A stretch of 64,000 nt of DNA, taken from NCBI GenBank assembly GCA_904063045.1, contig CAJFCJ010000007.1, positions 678,819-742,818 on the forward strand. Reading direction: 5' to 3'. The DNA comes from Dimorphilus gyrociliatus. Its lineage: Eukaryota; Annelida; Polychaeta; Dinophilidae. Of the stretch, positions 38,511 to 52,020 are shown one piece after another. Both the position numbers and the translations under genes were made by a program. The notes beneath the pieces were generated by a model. It worked only from the letters and a program-made list of their open reading frames with translations. It was not told the DNA's origin and did no database searches. Each line of letters begins with the position of its first letter. Position 1 is the first letter of the stretch.

Positions 38511-39052
38511 AGCATGACACCGAACTCGTGCAATTATATATATATCTAATTTCTTTCATTTGTATTTTCCGATATAATTAACAGTACTCTCTACTCAGTC
38601 GAATTCTGCACAAGTCCCACAATTAAAATTTGAATAACACTTAAAATACAGTATTAAATTTTTTTCGTAAATTAACGAATTAAACAAATTGTAATAATTG
38701 AGTTAATTCATTTTTATGTTAACACATGAAAATATTTATTTGAATACGTAAAGAAACATTTGTATTGAAAAAACTTCATCATTGATTAGAGTGATTAAAT
38801 ATATATGTAAATAATTATATATCTTTATATAGATAAGAAAAAATATCATGAATGTCTAAAAATAATTAATAAAATCGAATAGTTTTGTATATAGATTAAT
38901 ATATATACATCATATATATATATATATATTAATATACATATATGAGATATATAGTTAACAATATACAACTAGAATATATTAAGATTCTCTCCTATAAAAA
39001 ACTATTTAAAAAAAGTTCATTAATTCAAATTCAAATAATATCTCTCTAATTC
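38511..39052. other. Convergent 3' gap QRICH2-like / MYO7A with (TA)n
   Basis: 542 bp between two opposing stop codons. It includes (AT)n at about 38896-38945 and several AATAAA-like words; no exon is supported. Confidence 0.5.
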
Positions 39053-42000
39053 CTAACGTCTTAGCGTTTTTTGCTTATTCATTGTGGTTAACATCAAGCT
39101 GATATAAGAGGTTAACAGGTCATCCATTTTGTAGCCCTGTATAAAGTTTAACGGTAATTAATTGTAAGACTAAACAGGAAATGTGGGAAATTAATTCCAT
39201 TAAAAATCTACACAACTTACCAGAACTGTTTCACATAATAATTTGCTACCGCGAACCAAATTACCAAGTGTCATATGAAAGTATGTATTTCCACTGGACC
39301 AATTGGAAATTCTTGTGAATGGATGAACGGCGAGAATGTTCTAAAGCGGGAGCAAAATTATTTTTTATTAATTTTAACGTTTAATGAAATTTGGATTAAA
39401 GTAATATCTTACCTTAGTTTTTGGATCAATAAGATTAACACCATTCTTATTAATGGCAATTAAGAGTATTTCTGGTAGTTCAGGTTCAGTAGTTTGCTAT
39501 TTTCGATTAAAATATATTAAGTATTAGTTTTCTTATTAGTGTTATAAAAATATATTTATTTACTTTAACTTCAAAGAAGGCAGAACCGAATGTTGGCCAT
39601 TGGTAAATAGCCTTTAGGAATTTGATTTTAGCATCACTAGATGACAATCCAATATCTTGTTGATAGTGTGAGAGAATTTGTCTTCTCCAGTCGTCGGGAG
39701 CCATGGTTCTTATCATATCGACAGGGATCAACTCCTTCAAAATTTGTCTAAAGAAAATTTATAAAACAATAATCAATAGTCAATAATAGAGTAGCGTTAC
39801 TTACTGTAATTCGCTCGTCTTATCTTTGTTATCACCATATTTAACGCGGAAGATAAGAGCACCAAGTTGAGCAGCTTCTTCTTTGGTACATTTGTGATAG
39901 CCCCGTAGAAGTTTAGGTAATTCTTGATGATAATGGAATCTAATGTCAGCATTTCTGTCTCTACCTGGAACTGTGTTTGACCATAGTTTCTTCATAAAGA
40001 ACACTTGATAACTGAAACTAGGTGACTGGTTTTCCTGATTCGATTTAGCTTTCTTTATCCAGTCAGTTAAATGTCGTACAAAATCAAAGAAGAAGTCGCC
40101 TTCCGGAACTGATATAACCTTATCAGCAATCTTAACAAATAGTGAAAATCCTTCGGGTGAGTTTAACTTCAATTTATGTGCAATATTTGAACAGAAGTCC
40201 TTTGCTCTGGTTGACGAATCAACTTCAAAAGATTCGTCTGAATCATCTGGGAAGTACACCTTATGGAAGATCTGAGTTCTATTCTGAGAAACCGCTTCAA
40301 CTTCTACACTATGGGGAGGATATTTCCTTGCTCCATTTCTATTGAATAAAGAAGTACAGTTATAACGATTTTCTAATGGTGAATAAAATTTAAAGGATGA
40401 AAGAATAACCTCAGGGTTTTTTGGAGTCGGTTTATAGAATCATGAGCAGTAGGCAAGTCCTTATGCGATCTTAGGAAAAGCATAACCTCCTTTAATAGAT
40501 TTGTACCTGGAGTGAAGCACCCAGTTGCCAACCACATCAATTCCCAGCCTGCAATAACGCTCTGGCTTCCTTTGTTATCAGTTAATTGCTTGATAATTTG
40601 ACAATATATTTCATCTTTAAGTACATCCTAAGAGCAAAGAAAAGGATTTTTAAAGAATAATGAATAGTAAAACTCTGTTAAAATAAACATTTCATTAAAA
40701 TACAATACATACATGTTTAATTGGAGGTTCAAATATAAGATCAGTTAAATCGGCTCTCTTTCGACCAGACGGAGATGGGTGATCACCCATATATTTCAAG
40801 ATAGCCAAATAGCATTGGCACGCTTCTTGACTCAAATCATCTTTTCCTTGTAATTTTTTCAATAGAGGCTGCTTAATTGGTTCTTTACTATGACGCCACA
40901 AGTCATCCTGGCGTTTCCTTTTGCTGATTGTTAACGTTTTCGATAAAGTTTTCTTTGCCGGTATTCTAAAGTGATCAAAAGAATATTCTTTCAAGGTATA
41001 AATCTGCGATTCTTCCGTATCGGGTACAGAAGATTGTATGAATTTATCAGGATGTTCACTTTGTTGTGCAAACAGATTCTGTAGATGGTAAATGAAAAGG
41101 ATAAAATTAGATGTCAAGTACAAATAAATGCATTAAACAATAGTAAAATAGTCAATCAATCAATAACATTAACAACAGTGTAAGACAAATATATAAGAAT
41201 ATTTAAAAAAAATACATTATATCTGTTTATACATATATATGTTAATCTAAAAAGTAGTATACCAAAAACAATACTTTCTACTATTCTAATACATGCGTCA
41301 AAGGCACAAAATGCGCAAAAGATATTTAAAAAAAAAAACGAAACCTCCGTACCGTACCAATTGTTAGAAACTAAAGTACACTGCTTCACCTTCGCTGTAC
41401 GTGAGAGTATTACATGCATGTAGAATGTGATAATACAAAAGGTAAATATGTATATAATACTACGTTATCTTATATATGTAAATATGCAAACAGTATACAA
41501 TATACTTGAATATTATATACTGTTTAAAGATGTCAATATACATTAGAACACGTGCATATTTACATACATAAGAAAATTGTAAAGATAGACAGACCCGTGT
41601 GAAATGAAAACATTAATACAGTTAACGTACCCAAGTTACTACTTCCTGTTGATCGGTTAGATTAAAAAAATAATGAAAAGTATATTTGTATGTTTTATAC
41701 ATTTAGATATAATATAAATATACAGTATATCCTTTATATGCTGTGTATTTATATCCCTGTACATAGAGTACAAAATTTATGGAAATATATGTAAATTTTT
41801 GCAACTCCAATTGATTTTTTGTTAGAATAGCAAATAGAAAAATAGCTTACCAATATTTTCGGAGGTGGTCTGGTCACTGTTGGAAGAATGTAAACACATT
41901 CAGCAGGGAAGTCTCCTCTATGTCCAGTTCTAGCACATTCTCCGAAACACCATCCAGAGCTCATTACACTCTCTCCATTTGCCTCTTCTAGGATAATTAG

Positions 42001-45000
42001 ATCTCCTTTTTTGAAAGATAAAAAGTTAGGTTGTTCAACAGGAGCTTTATAATCTTGTAGACCAATGACGTATTTTGAACGTTGTTTCAACCCTTCTAAG
42101 AATGTTACAACTAAATCTCTAATATCTTCAGCGTTTGGCGAAGTAAATGTGTATTCTTCACATTTTACTGTTGCAAGAGTGAAGCTCTGACCATGCATTT
42201 TGCCAGTACGGCTACTTGACACAGCTGTAATTTCAGGGAAGCTAAGTTCCAATAACACATTTTCCTGGTCATCTACAACATAAACACCAGTCCAGTTAAC
42301 AGCTATTATGACGTCATTCTTCGGTAGAGAAGGTCCAGCAAATTTGTAAGATTCGTAGAATCTTGAAAATAATAGAGGCCATTTAAACTTGGCAAAGTTT
42401 ACAATATCTTCTTTAACACGGAGAGGAGGTACTCTTTCTGTTACAAAATAAGATCGTCTATAGGAGTTCATTACACCCTTTAGCCAGAAATTTAGAGTCT
42501 TCGCTCCTTCTATTGCAGTATCAGGAATGTATGAAGGAAGAACAGCTTGAACTCTTTCCAATGACAGTTCACCTCTATAATCTATGTAATATTGTTGAGC
42601 GGCAATCATAACCAAATCGCTATCTTTCTCGCATCGATACTCTCCAAATTTAATACCTCTGACAACTTGTTGATAAATGAGGTTAGTCGATACCGAGTCT
42701 TCAGCTGGATCATGCCATGGAGCAAATATCTCTTTGCGGAAAAAGAGTCTCCATGGTGCATTTCTCTCTTGCGAACCCTGCTCTTTGGCATATTGCTCGC
42801 ACTGAGAGATAGCATCCATAACGTGATCACCTCCTGAGCCCAAAGATGAAACTTTGTCAAATAAAGCAATATATAGAGAAAATCCAAATCTATCTTTAAG
42901 ACCAATTTTGTCAGCAAGTTGATTACATAATTCTCTAGCAGTTGTTGCAGAATCAGCAAGCAGAGTTTTGGTATTACCATCCATAAAAGTTATTGGAAGC
43001 ATTAATGGTTTTTTCGATTTTGTTGCTTGTAATTCTAACCAGGAAGGAGGTTGATTTCTTGTACCATTAGCAAATGTTCTTCTCAGTCTCTCTTCACAAT
43101 AGGGTGCATAGCCTGGTGGGCCTTCTTTAATAAAGCATCTAAGATATTTAATAAATTTCTCAGATGGTGCAAAACATCCAACGCATAAAGATAAAAGAAT
43201 CCAGCCACGGGCATGACTTGTTTTGGATGAGTTCTGTGTGAGTTGTTTACAAATTTGACAATAAATTTCATCTCTCATTTCTGGTCTGAGGATTCCATGT
43301 CCAATTATAAAGTGTAGCTTTTCTAAATTATTTGTTGGCTTATCTTCTAATAAAGCATTTCCTGATCCAGTATATTCTCCATTTCTCAGCTTATTGGCAA
43401 CGTCCTCGGTAATCTTTGATTTTTTCTTAAGTGTTAGGGATATTAATTTGTTTTTCTTGGTTGTACCTTTTGGCCTATGAGTTGAGTGAACAGGGTGCTC
43501 TTTTTCCATTTCACTGGCCTCTTTTTGAGCCTCTTCTAAATCTTTTTTATTAAACTTTCGACCAAGAGTTGAATAGATTTTTGTCATGACAGGCGTTGTA
43601 TCTTTAACATCAGAAAGCGAAGTATGATATTTAGGCTCAGGAAGATCACCCATAAATCGTGATATTATCACCCAAACGGCTAGAGCGGCAAGTTGATCTC
43701 CTTCATTTTTCAAGGGTAGCAAAGGATTTTTGATAGCTTTTCTAACATAAGAGTGGGATGCATTTCCTTGAAAATATAGTTGAGCAAACTTGCTGAACTT
43801 GTAATCTGAAATATCATCATCTTCATCAGGTGGAACAGGCGGAGAAACAATATCTGTATCCTGAGACATATTATCTCGTTCAACAGATTTCAAATCATCA
43901 TAACGTCCAGCAGCCGGTTGACCAGATTCAGTTAGATTTTCAGTAAATTCGAACAATTGTGCAATAATGTCTGTTTCGTTGACGGGTTGATCTTTACGAG
44001 CTTCTGCATCTGTAATTTGTTTCGCTTTCGCTTCTGCTCTCTTCTTTTCAGTTTGCATCTCTTCTTCAACAGCTTGTTCTAAACCTTCAAGTCTCTCTTG
44101 ATGGTGTTTTTGGGCAACTTCTTTGGCCTTCTTTGCATTCATTTCTTTACGAAGTCTCTCTTCCTCTTCTTTTCGTTGCCTTTCCAATTCCATTAATTTC
44201 ATATGTTCAATCTTCGCCTTTCTATAATGATTGCGAGCAAACATCATTCGGAAAGCAGCTTGTAGAATTACAGCACTCTTCATTCTCTGTTCATACCAGA
44301 TTTGTCCCAAGAAACCACGACAATGACGTTGGAGAGCTATAAGCCTTGTTCTGGTAGTTGTGAACTTATGTGTTAATTGACGTGATCGCACAAGAGCTTG
44401 TAAACGTTGGAATCCCATCTTTATAGCCTCGTAACGTTTCTGTGCGGTCCAACTCCTGTAAACAGCTTGAATAATAACGCAACAACTCTTCATCTGTTCG
44501 AAGCGTTTTCTATGTTGCCATCCTCTAATTGCTTTTTGAATGTAGATAAGCTTTCTGGTCAATACTCTGTCTCTCTCCTGTTCTAGATATGCGTCCTGAG
44601 CATCTTTGAGAAATACCTTTGTCTTACCCAGTTGATAGTCAGCGTCTTTAAGAACTTCTTTGCAAATTTTCTTGGAGGCAGCTCTACATTCTACGGTATG
44701 TGATGGGCCAACGCCTGATATTAATATCCTATAACGATCAACAAAGTCATCAAATCTATGGCGAATTGGATATCCTGCCCTTCGAATTCTTATGGTTTCC
44801 ATCATACCCGAATAACGTAATTGACGGCAGCATAGTTCTCTATCAAACATTAGAGGCTTTTTGAATTCATTTGGCTTAATACAACGAACAAAGAATGGTT
44901 GACAAGCACTCAGAGTTTTCATCAAAGAATCCAAACTGGTTCTAAACTGGATGCTTAGAGTTGGCGATCGTTTTCTTGTTTCTGTGCCCATTCCAGCATC

Positions 45001-47552
45001 ATTTTTAAACAAGCCGCTTAAATAATTGAATTTAGAATTTGTTATCAGTTGCATTAAGTCTCCACTAAATGTATCTCTATTCTTTTCAAGAAAGCCCTTG
45101 GAATCATAGAAGACAACTCCTGCAAAATGGTTTAGACCGAAAGATAAGTTAACCTGCGATTTGGGCTTGAGATAATTTTTATTCCTTCCATGTTGACTAT
45201 GTAGCTTTTCCAACATGGTTTTATCTGTACCCTTTGGAAATTTACTCTCCTCATCAACCAAAGCCAATATATTCATGGGCTTACAGGCAATCATATCTAA
45301 CGCCTCCTGATTGTCTACAAATTCAATATGGCTCCAGCTAATGGCTTCGTTATTATATTCTACTTGCTCTAGTTTGAAGATGTGTTGAACAAAGAATTGT
45401 TGAAGATTCTCATTCGCATAGTTAATGCACAGCTGCTCGAAGCTGTTTTTATCAAAATTTTCGAATCCGAATATGTCGAGAACTCCAATGGATTTTCGAT
45501 AAGCGTGCTTCTCGTTTGGCTTATAAATGGCTTCATTAATTTTATCAACAATCCAAATGAACATACGTCCATAAACACCTTTAACAAAAGCATCTCTTAC
45601 GTCTAATGCCGCCTCATCAGAAAGTTGAGTTAGCACGACTTCTCCTAAAAAAGTTGAAAATTCGTTGACTTGATAGTTAAAATACAAAATTCTTTCAAAT
45701 TATTTACCTCTGGTATAAATAGTCCTAGTTGTTAGAGACTTCTTCAAATCTCCTGAGTTAACTTTCAGCAAACGAGCAACTTTTTCTAATTCAGACATGT
45801 TTTTCACTTGACATGCGTCAATGTTATTGACAACAGTGGCACTAAAACCAACGTTTCCGAGATGGAGCAATGCGGATAAGATTGTCAAAATATCCCAAAT
45901 TCTCTCGTCGCTAAACATCAAAACCTTCATGGCCGAACGAATATCATGAAATTCTTTAACATCGTCTCGACCTTCGCATTTCGTATCACCACCCTGAACT
46001 AAATAATGGTAGTCTTCGGCGGTTTTCAAATCGAGCTTGTCTTTTTCCTCTTTTGATAGACCAGCCAACATACAATAGAAAATATGATAATTTCTTTCAT
46101 TGTGCATTTGACTAACTATTCTACTTTTTTCTAATAGATATTGTTCAATTTTAGCGCCTTCAATGGATCCTTTTTTATCAAAGTGAATATCAATGTATTT
46201 TCCAAATCTAGAAGAGTTATCATTACGAATAGTTTTAGCATTTCCAAAAGCTTCCATAACAGGGTTGGCTTCAAGAATCTGTTGTTCGATCCAAGAATGC
46301 TGACCGGAAACAGCAGCTAAGAATTGGAGAATTAATTTTGTAGATTCTGTTTTTCCCGCACCTGATTCACCGCTGATTATTATACATTGATTTTGCTCAT
46401 AACGTTTCATATTTGTGTAAGAATTATCTCCTATGGCAAAAATATGCGGTGGAAGCTCTCCGATTTTCTTGTCTCGATATAATTTTATTTGTTCAGCAGT
46501 ATAAATTGGTAAAATTTGGTAGGGATTAACAGCAACCAAAATTGAACCCGTGTACGTCTAATAATGGGAGGTTAAGGTAATGGCTTGATTAAAAAGATAG
46601 TTCTACTACAAATGTGAAAATTTTCTATATACTAACATAAATATAGTTGTCAAAGTAACGTATGAAGAGATTACGTAATATTCCAGCCTCGTTTAAGTCC
46701 CCTAATCCTATCATATCTTCTAAACCGCTTACGGAAGACGGATGCATAGCCTTCAGCTTTGTACCGCTTTTTACCCATACTTCTTTCTTGTCGTCATCCA
46801 CTAATTGAACTTGCCCAGAACCTGTTGATTTTACTTGAGCTCCAATAGCCACCTCAAATTCGCCGGGACTTTCCGGTTCAATCCAAACCCACTCACCCTA
46901 TTGAATATATATAAATAATAAAAAAACGTGAAAATTTTAGTCGACTCATACGATTATTCATATAAAAACGTCTTTAAAACTATGTAAAACATTCTTTCGT
47001 TCTTATCATACTCTCTTTTTATTATTTAATCTAATATATCTCCTTCAATTTATATACTTTTGACGATAATAAAATCAAACTATAGAAAACTAAGAAAAGA
47101 AAGATAAAGCATGTACAAAAGGATTATTAAATAGTTTATTGGTGAGAAAATTTACTAAAATGTATTCATATGCATTTAAATAACTTCGCAAAAGAAAGAA
47201 ATTAAGATTGTTTAACCGTGAAAAATTTAACGATGTAAAAATTCGCTTTTTATCGATTGCCTACCTATTTTAAAAATTAATCGATGCGATTCACACTACA
47301 TTTTTCTGTGTGTATTTATACTATATGTACGCGCCCAAAGTTCTTTATATAGTTCGTGTCGGTTTTGGGTATGACTCATGTACTTTTTCTTATATTCATA
47401 TCATATTAAAATATATATATATATTAATATATATTTATGATTGGATAACGAAAAATAAAAAACATGAATACTAATCACAATAAGGAAGTATAAATATTAA
47501 TTATAAATTATTCTATATAGAAATAATCACTTACCCGCTGCAATAGCACCAT
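39053..47552 (-). CDS. MYO7A: Unconventional myosin VIIa
   Basis: About eleven exons encode roughly 2,170 residues, close to human MYO7A (2,215). This actin motor works in microvilli, stereocilia-like protrusions and sensory cells. Domain order: a small N-terminal barrel ([15 protein letters not shown]); a motor with P-loop [11 protein letters not shown], switch [11 protein letters not shown] and switch [12 protein letters not shown] motifs; and a short charged SAH helix (about [20 protein letters not shown]). The tail follows with MyTH4-FERM 1, SH3 ([18 protein letters not shown]) and MyTH4-FERM 2 ending NKQKTLRR. The first coding exon is only six codons (47552-47535), then a 635-bp intron. 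One exon (about 45645-41851) of 3.8 kb carries half the motor through the SH3. An intron of about 770 bp separates the SH3 from MyTH4-2. A 5' UTR intron at about 47617-47857 is likely. Exon borders in the second tail half are approximate. Confidence 0.95.
47408..47440. repeat. (AT)n simple repeat in MYO7A intron 1
   Basis: AT alternation with one inversion point (ATATATATATATATTAATATATATTT-like) inside the first coding intron. Confidence 0.8.
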
Positions 47553-47977
47553 CTTCAATTATATATAATTGCTAGAATATTTTAGGCCTATATTAGAGCA
47601 TAGAACAGCCGTTAATCTGTTGAAGAAAAAGTCATTTATATTAACACGCCTGTGATTTTTTAGTCTATTTAGTTTTCATCAAAACTATTCCATACACTAT
47701 TATTTTCAAAAAATACTATATTTTGTTTCGGGTACGTATATTGTTTCAATTCTCTTGAACGCGATCAATGAAGCAGAACTCGCTATGAAATCTGAGTTTT
47801 TTCAGCTTGCTCTCTATATTTACCATCGACAGCAAATTAATAAGAGAGAACACTTACCGAATCTAATTTAAAATCCTTTGCTGCATAAACATCAAGCTAA
47901 TCAAACTGCACAGTAGACGATTCGATTTGCCGAATCTATAGTAAAACGGGTCCCACCCAACACGGTGACCAATACGG

Positions 47978-47985
47978 TGACGTCA
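47978..47985. promoter_or_regulatory. Perfect CRE (TGACGTCA) upstream of MYO7A
   Basis: Palindromic CREB/ATF site just upstream of the probable non-coding first exon of MYO7A (donor near 47857). It follows a short direct repeat ACGGTGACCAATACGGTGAC. Confidence 0.45.
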
Positions 47986-50133
47986 CTTGTAAAGTAAACG
48001 GGTGGCACTTGAACGTATCTCAGGTAAAAAAAGGTAGTTAATTATCGAAACTGCAGATGGAGTTATTGAACACTAAAGCATTTGAGCGCATGCGCTCTAC
48101 AAGTTTTGAACACAGCTGAAATTCTTATTAAAAAAGTAGAACTTTTAATATGGGAAATTTTATCGCGATATCTTTTATCTTTTCAAATGAAATTACAATC
48201 AATTGAACTTTGAGGAAATTTGTTATCATTTGTTAGAACAATTTAAAAAATAATAGACTAGTGATAACCTACTTGTTGTCCTAAAATATATAAAAGGTCT
48301 GTTTTGAAGATAAAAATGCAATGGATCAGAGTGTTGTTCATAGTTTTAAAATTCGTGAACAGTTTTGCCTTCTCACAGTACAGTAGAGTGCAGTTAGATC
48401 AATATATTTATACAGCTAATGTTGAACAGTAGAAAGAGTAGAAATGGGAAAATACTAAGTATCAAAGGTTGTTCTTGACTAATCTGATATGCTTATGTGT
48501 TATGTAAGCAGATCAATATTGTGACGTAAATTCAAAAAAATAATATACTCTCGTATATTTTATGAACACGTCTTCATATTCAGTATAAGATAAATTTCGC
48601 ACAAAAATGTTGATAGTTCCAAGAGGAAGATTGTCATAAACTATATTTCAAACTTCAAAGAGAAATAGTTCATTAAATACTCTGTTTTTACTTTAATATA
48701 TTAATATGTATATATATAGATAGATTGTAGAAAGGATATACATTATGAGTTTAGACAAACAACCTTATTAATAGATAAAATATCTATTAGTCAGAAAACC
48801 CTCATATAATACAAGTTTGAATATTTAATCCCACTTTGCATATTAATAATTAAACTTCATACAAGGAGTGTTACGATTGTTCTAAGTGTTAGCTAATTTA
48901 AGATGTCCTTTTCATATTTTCATAAATATTAATGAACTTATAATACAGTTTATTACAGAAAGATAATTATCTAAAATGGATATTACTCATTACCTTATCT
49001 TCTTCATCACACGCTCTTTTGTAATCTATATTCATATATTAAATATTCGGGGCGTTTTCTTAACATGAGAAAAAACAGTGCTCTATTTGAATAAGATTAA
49101 AATTCCTTGAACAGATAAATAGAATAATTGAATTGTATTGAGAATTAAAAAATAAAAAATCATAAAAGTATCAAACGATGTATAAGTACTGCCACTGTAA
49201 AAATTACTTAAGAGAGTATTTTGACATAAAACAACCAATAAATCTTCATAAATATCATATAATCTCAATAGTTTTTACTTTTTTAAAAAAATACAAATTT
49301 AAAATAGAAATACAAATAGTTCACTATCTTTATACTAAGATCTTGTCAAAAATTCAGTGTCTTTTTGCATTGAATATTTGCAATTTGTAAACAATGGGGA
49401 TTCTCCATTCTTTTAAATAAACTAAATGATGTAAATTAATGGAAAAGAAAGGAGTCTCTTTCTTTTTCTAGCTACTAAAATATTTACGAATGAAATGTAA
49501 ATTAAAGATAAAATTATCGTTCCTTTTCATTTGTTTAGTTTTCAAGGTGTTCGCACGTCATTCTTGAAGGTCTTGGAGGGTAAAGTTGAATAAATTTTCT
49601 CTATTGGATATAGATGGGGTTACTAGGTCTATTTCGAACTGATTTGCGCATGTGTAGCAAGAGGCGGAACTTAACAAAAAGAGGTCTTATTTGATTATTT
49701 AAAAAAAAATTTCTTCGTCCTTGTATCACTAAGTTAGAAATTGGAAAAAGATTGGATACAATATTATAAAATAGAGATCCTTCAGCGCGTTACAGTGGAT
49801 ACAGCTTCTTTGGTGAGCGATATTAGATAAAATCACGTGCTCTTTAAAACGAGACGATATGCCTAGATAAATATGTATTTGTTATAAAAAAAACTTCATA
49901 AAATTGGAGAGGCCTAACATTGTAGTGACAAAATGTACATTTAAACTTTGCACTATGATATCTTGTGCTACTTTTCTTTTTCCATCAATATTTTTCCATT
50001 GTTTCATTCAAAAAAAGTCACTATGAAGGTCATAGAAACATTTTTCACGTGATCTTATCGTGATCACTTTTTCCCCATTCGTATTTAAGATTTGATCAGG
50101 AATTTCACAATATGCATTCATCTCTTTTACTTA

Positions 50134-50156
50134 TGACGTCAGTCCCAGGACACGTG
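50134..50156. promoter_or_regulatory. CRE plus CACGTG E-box upstream of the SLC25A gene
   Basis: TGACGTCA at 50134-50141 and CACGTG at 50151-50156 lie about 125-145 bp before the start codon. A further TCACGTGA lies at 50046-50053. These are bZIP and bHLH-ZIP sites, plausible for a metabolic carrier gene. Confidence 0.45.
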
Positions 50157-50277
50157 TTATACGACTGAATATACTTGGGAATTTTTTGCCAAAGAGATAC
50201 GAATACTAATCGTACTTCAAATTCTTTTAGGAAAACATATTAGAAGCCCAAAATATACCATCTTAGAATAATAAACT

Positions 50278-51709
50278 ATGGCTAATGACTGGAGACCCTA
50301 TGTCTACGGAGGATTGGCCTCAATGACTGCAGAATTCGGTAAGAATTTCAAACCATAAATGTGCATAATGTGGAAGAAGGATAAAATTTAAGTCGTTTTT
50401 GCTATTAACATCATTCAAGGAACGTTTCCAATTGATACTACAAAAACAAGATTGCAAATTCAAGGTCAAAAGATCGACAAAAATTTCTGCACTATAAAAT
50501 ACAGGGGAATGTCTCATGCTCTTGTGCTTATTGGTAAGGAGGAAGGAGTCTCTGCACTTTATTCTGGGTTAGTTAGTAACTAATAAATCAATAATTTTTT
50601 AGAGCAATATTATTTTTTTCTTTATGTAGACTTAAACCAGCTTTATTAAGACAAGCAACATATGGAACTATTAAAATTGGAATATATCATTCACTAAAGA
50701 GATTACTTGTTCAGGATCCCATGAAAGAAAAATTAATAAACAATGTATTTTGTGGAGTGGTTGCCGGTGTTGTCTCAAGTTGTATAGCTAATCCAACAGA
50801 TGTTCTTAAAGTAAGGATGCAGGCACAGAGCAAGGATACCCGTAAAATAAGTCTCATTAATGCTTTTAGAGATATAGCTCGGAAGGAAGGTATTGGCGGT
50901 CTGTGGAGAGTAAGGATAAAATTATCGACATTTTAGAGTTTTTCTTATACTTGATCCTTTATTAATTTCTTAAACCAGGGTGTTGGACCAACGGCTAATA
51001 GAGCAGCCGTTGTGGCTGGAGTTGAGTTACCTGTATATGATGTTTGCAAAAAACATATAATCAATCATACACCTCTTGGAGATAATGTTTATAATCACTT
51101 TATGTAAGCTGAAAATAATATTTAAGACTGGGAAAATAGTTACAATTACAACTAACTATCATTTCATACTTTAGATCTAGTTCTATAGCTGGTCTTGCCG
51201 GAGCAATTGCCTCTAACCCTATTGATGTTGTAAAAGTAAATTAAGTTTATTAGAAATTATATTTATTTTAGTATATTTAATTAAAATATTATATTTCTTA
51301 ATAGACAAGATTAATGAACCAAAGGAAACTTCGAGTTGTTAGTGTGCAAGGAGGCGTTGGAGCACCAGTCATTTATAATAGCTCTATGGATTGTATTTTG
51401 CAAGTATGTATTTTATTAACTGCACATAATCTATATAAGTTTTATTATATTGCATATGCTTCATATTTTATTTATAGACTGTTAAAACTGAAGGTATACT
51501 TGCGTTATATAAAGGATTTATACCGAATTGGCTACGATTAGGTCCCTGGAATATTATTGTATCCTTTAAAAATTACAAACGAAATGCTAATTTAACAAAA
51601 AAAAAAACAACAGCAAAAAGAAAAGGTTAAATAATTTCCTTAACTTTGTTTTCTTTTCCCTTTTACACAGTTCTTTATGACATTCGAACAATTAAAGAAA
51701 TTATATTGA
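50278..51709 (+). CDS. SLC25A30-like: Mitochondrial carrier, SLC25A14/SLC25A30 type (UCP5/KMCP1)
   Basis: Eight exons (50278-50338, 50420-50567, 50630-50909, 50979-51103, 51175-51235, 51305-51403, 51478-51558, 51671-51709) join exactly in frame to 297 residues. Three carrier repeats show the signatures [30 protein letters not shown] and [15 protein letters not shown]. The N-terminus [20 protein letters not shown] and the C-terminus [20 protein letters not shown] are characteristic of the UCP5/KMCP1 branch, which exchanges small inorganic anions across the inner mitochondrial membrane. It is the second carrier gene in the window, but not a tandem copy of mitoferrin. Its 3' end is convergent with the iGluR-like gene (312 bp apart). 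Confidence 0.94.
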
Positions 51710-52020
51710 GCTCACAAAAACTATTCTCAACTTTTAAGTATTGAACTTTACCTCTTTTCCTTTTAGACTAATGACCCTGTTTTCTAGGAATTATTTAGGT
51801 CCCTTTTTTCGTGTTATAAACGGGTTGTAATATTTTTTGGATGGTTATATTTGAAATTAGGAAAAAAGAAGAAAAACACATAGAAAATTTATATACTTAA
51901 TGAATATTTATATACGAAAGTTTTTTATTTTTATCCTATTTATACTTAATTTTATTTAAAGCAATTGATAAACTTTTATTTCCAAACTGCCGCTTGAATA
52001 AACCTTTTCAATCTTGTTTG
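51710..52020. other. Convergent 3' gap SLC25A / iGluR-like
   Basis: 311 bp between opposing stop codons, AT-rich; it holds the two 3' UTRs. No exon is supported. Confidence 0.5.

Larger units (their letters stand above)
47553..50277. other. Gene-free 2.7-kb interval between MYO7A and the SLC25A gene
   Basis: The largest gap in the window. The left 400 bp should be the MYO7A 5' UTR, its intron and promoter. The middle (about 48100-49700) is AT-rich, with short open frames of Ile/Tyr/Lys-rich composition (for example 49083-49268 and 49178-49390) that overlap on opposite strands and look random. The right end carries E-box and CRE words before the carrier gene. No RNA gene or transposon was recognised. 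Confidence 0.45.

Noticed and set aside
49083-49390. Open reading frames in the MYO7A/SLC25A gap
   Set aside because: They overlap on opposite strands, are Ile/Tyr/Lys-rich as expected from AT-rich DNA, and have no recognisable motif.
25106-51709. Tandem duplication explaining two mitochondrial carriers
   Set aside because: Mitoferrin and the SLC25A14/30-type carrier belong to separate branches, have different intron positions and lie 24 kb apart.
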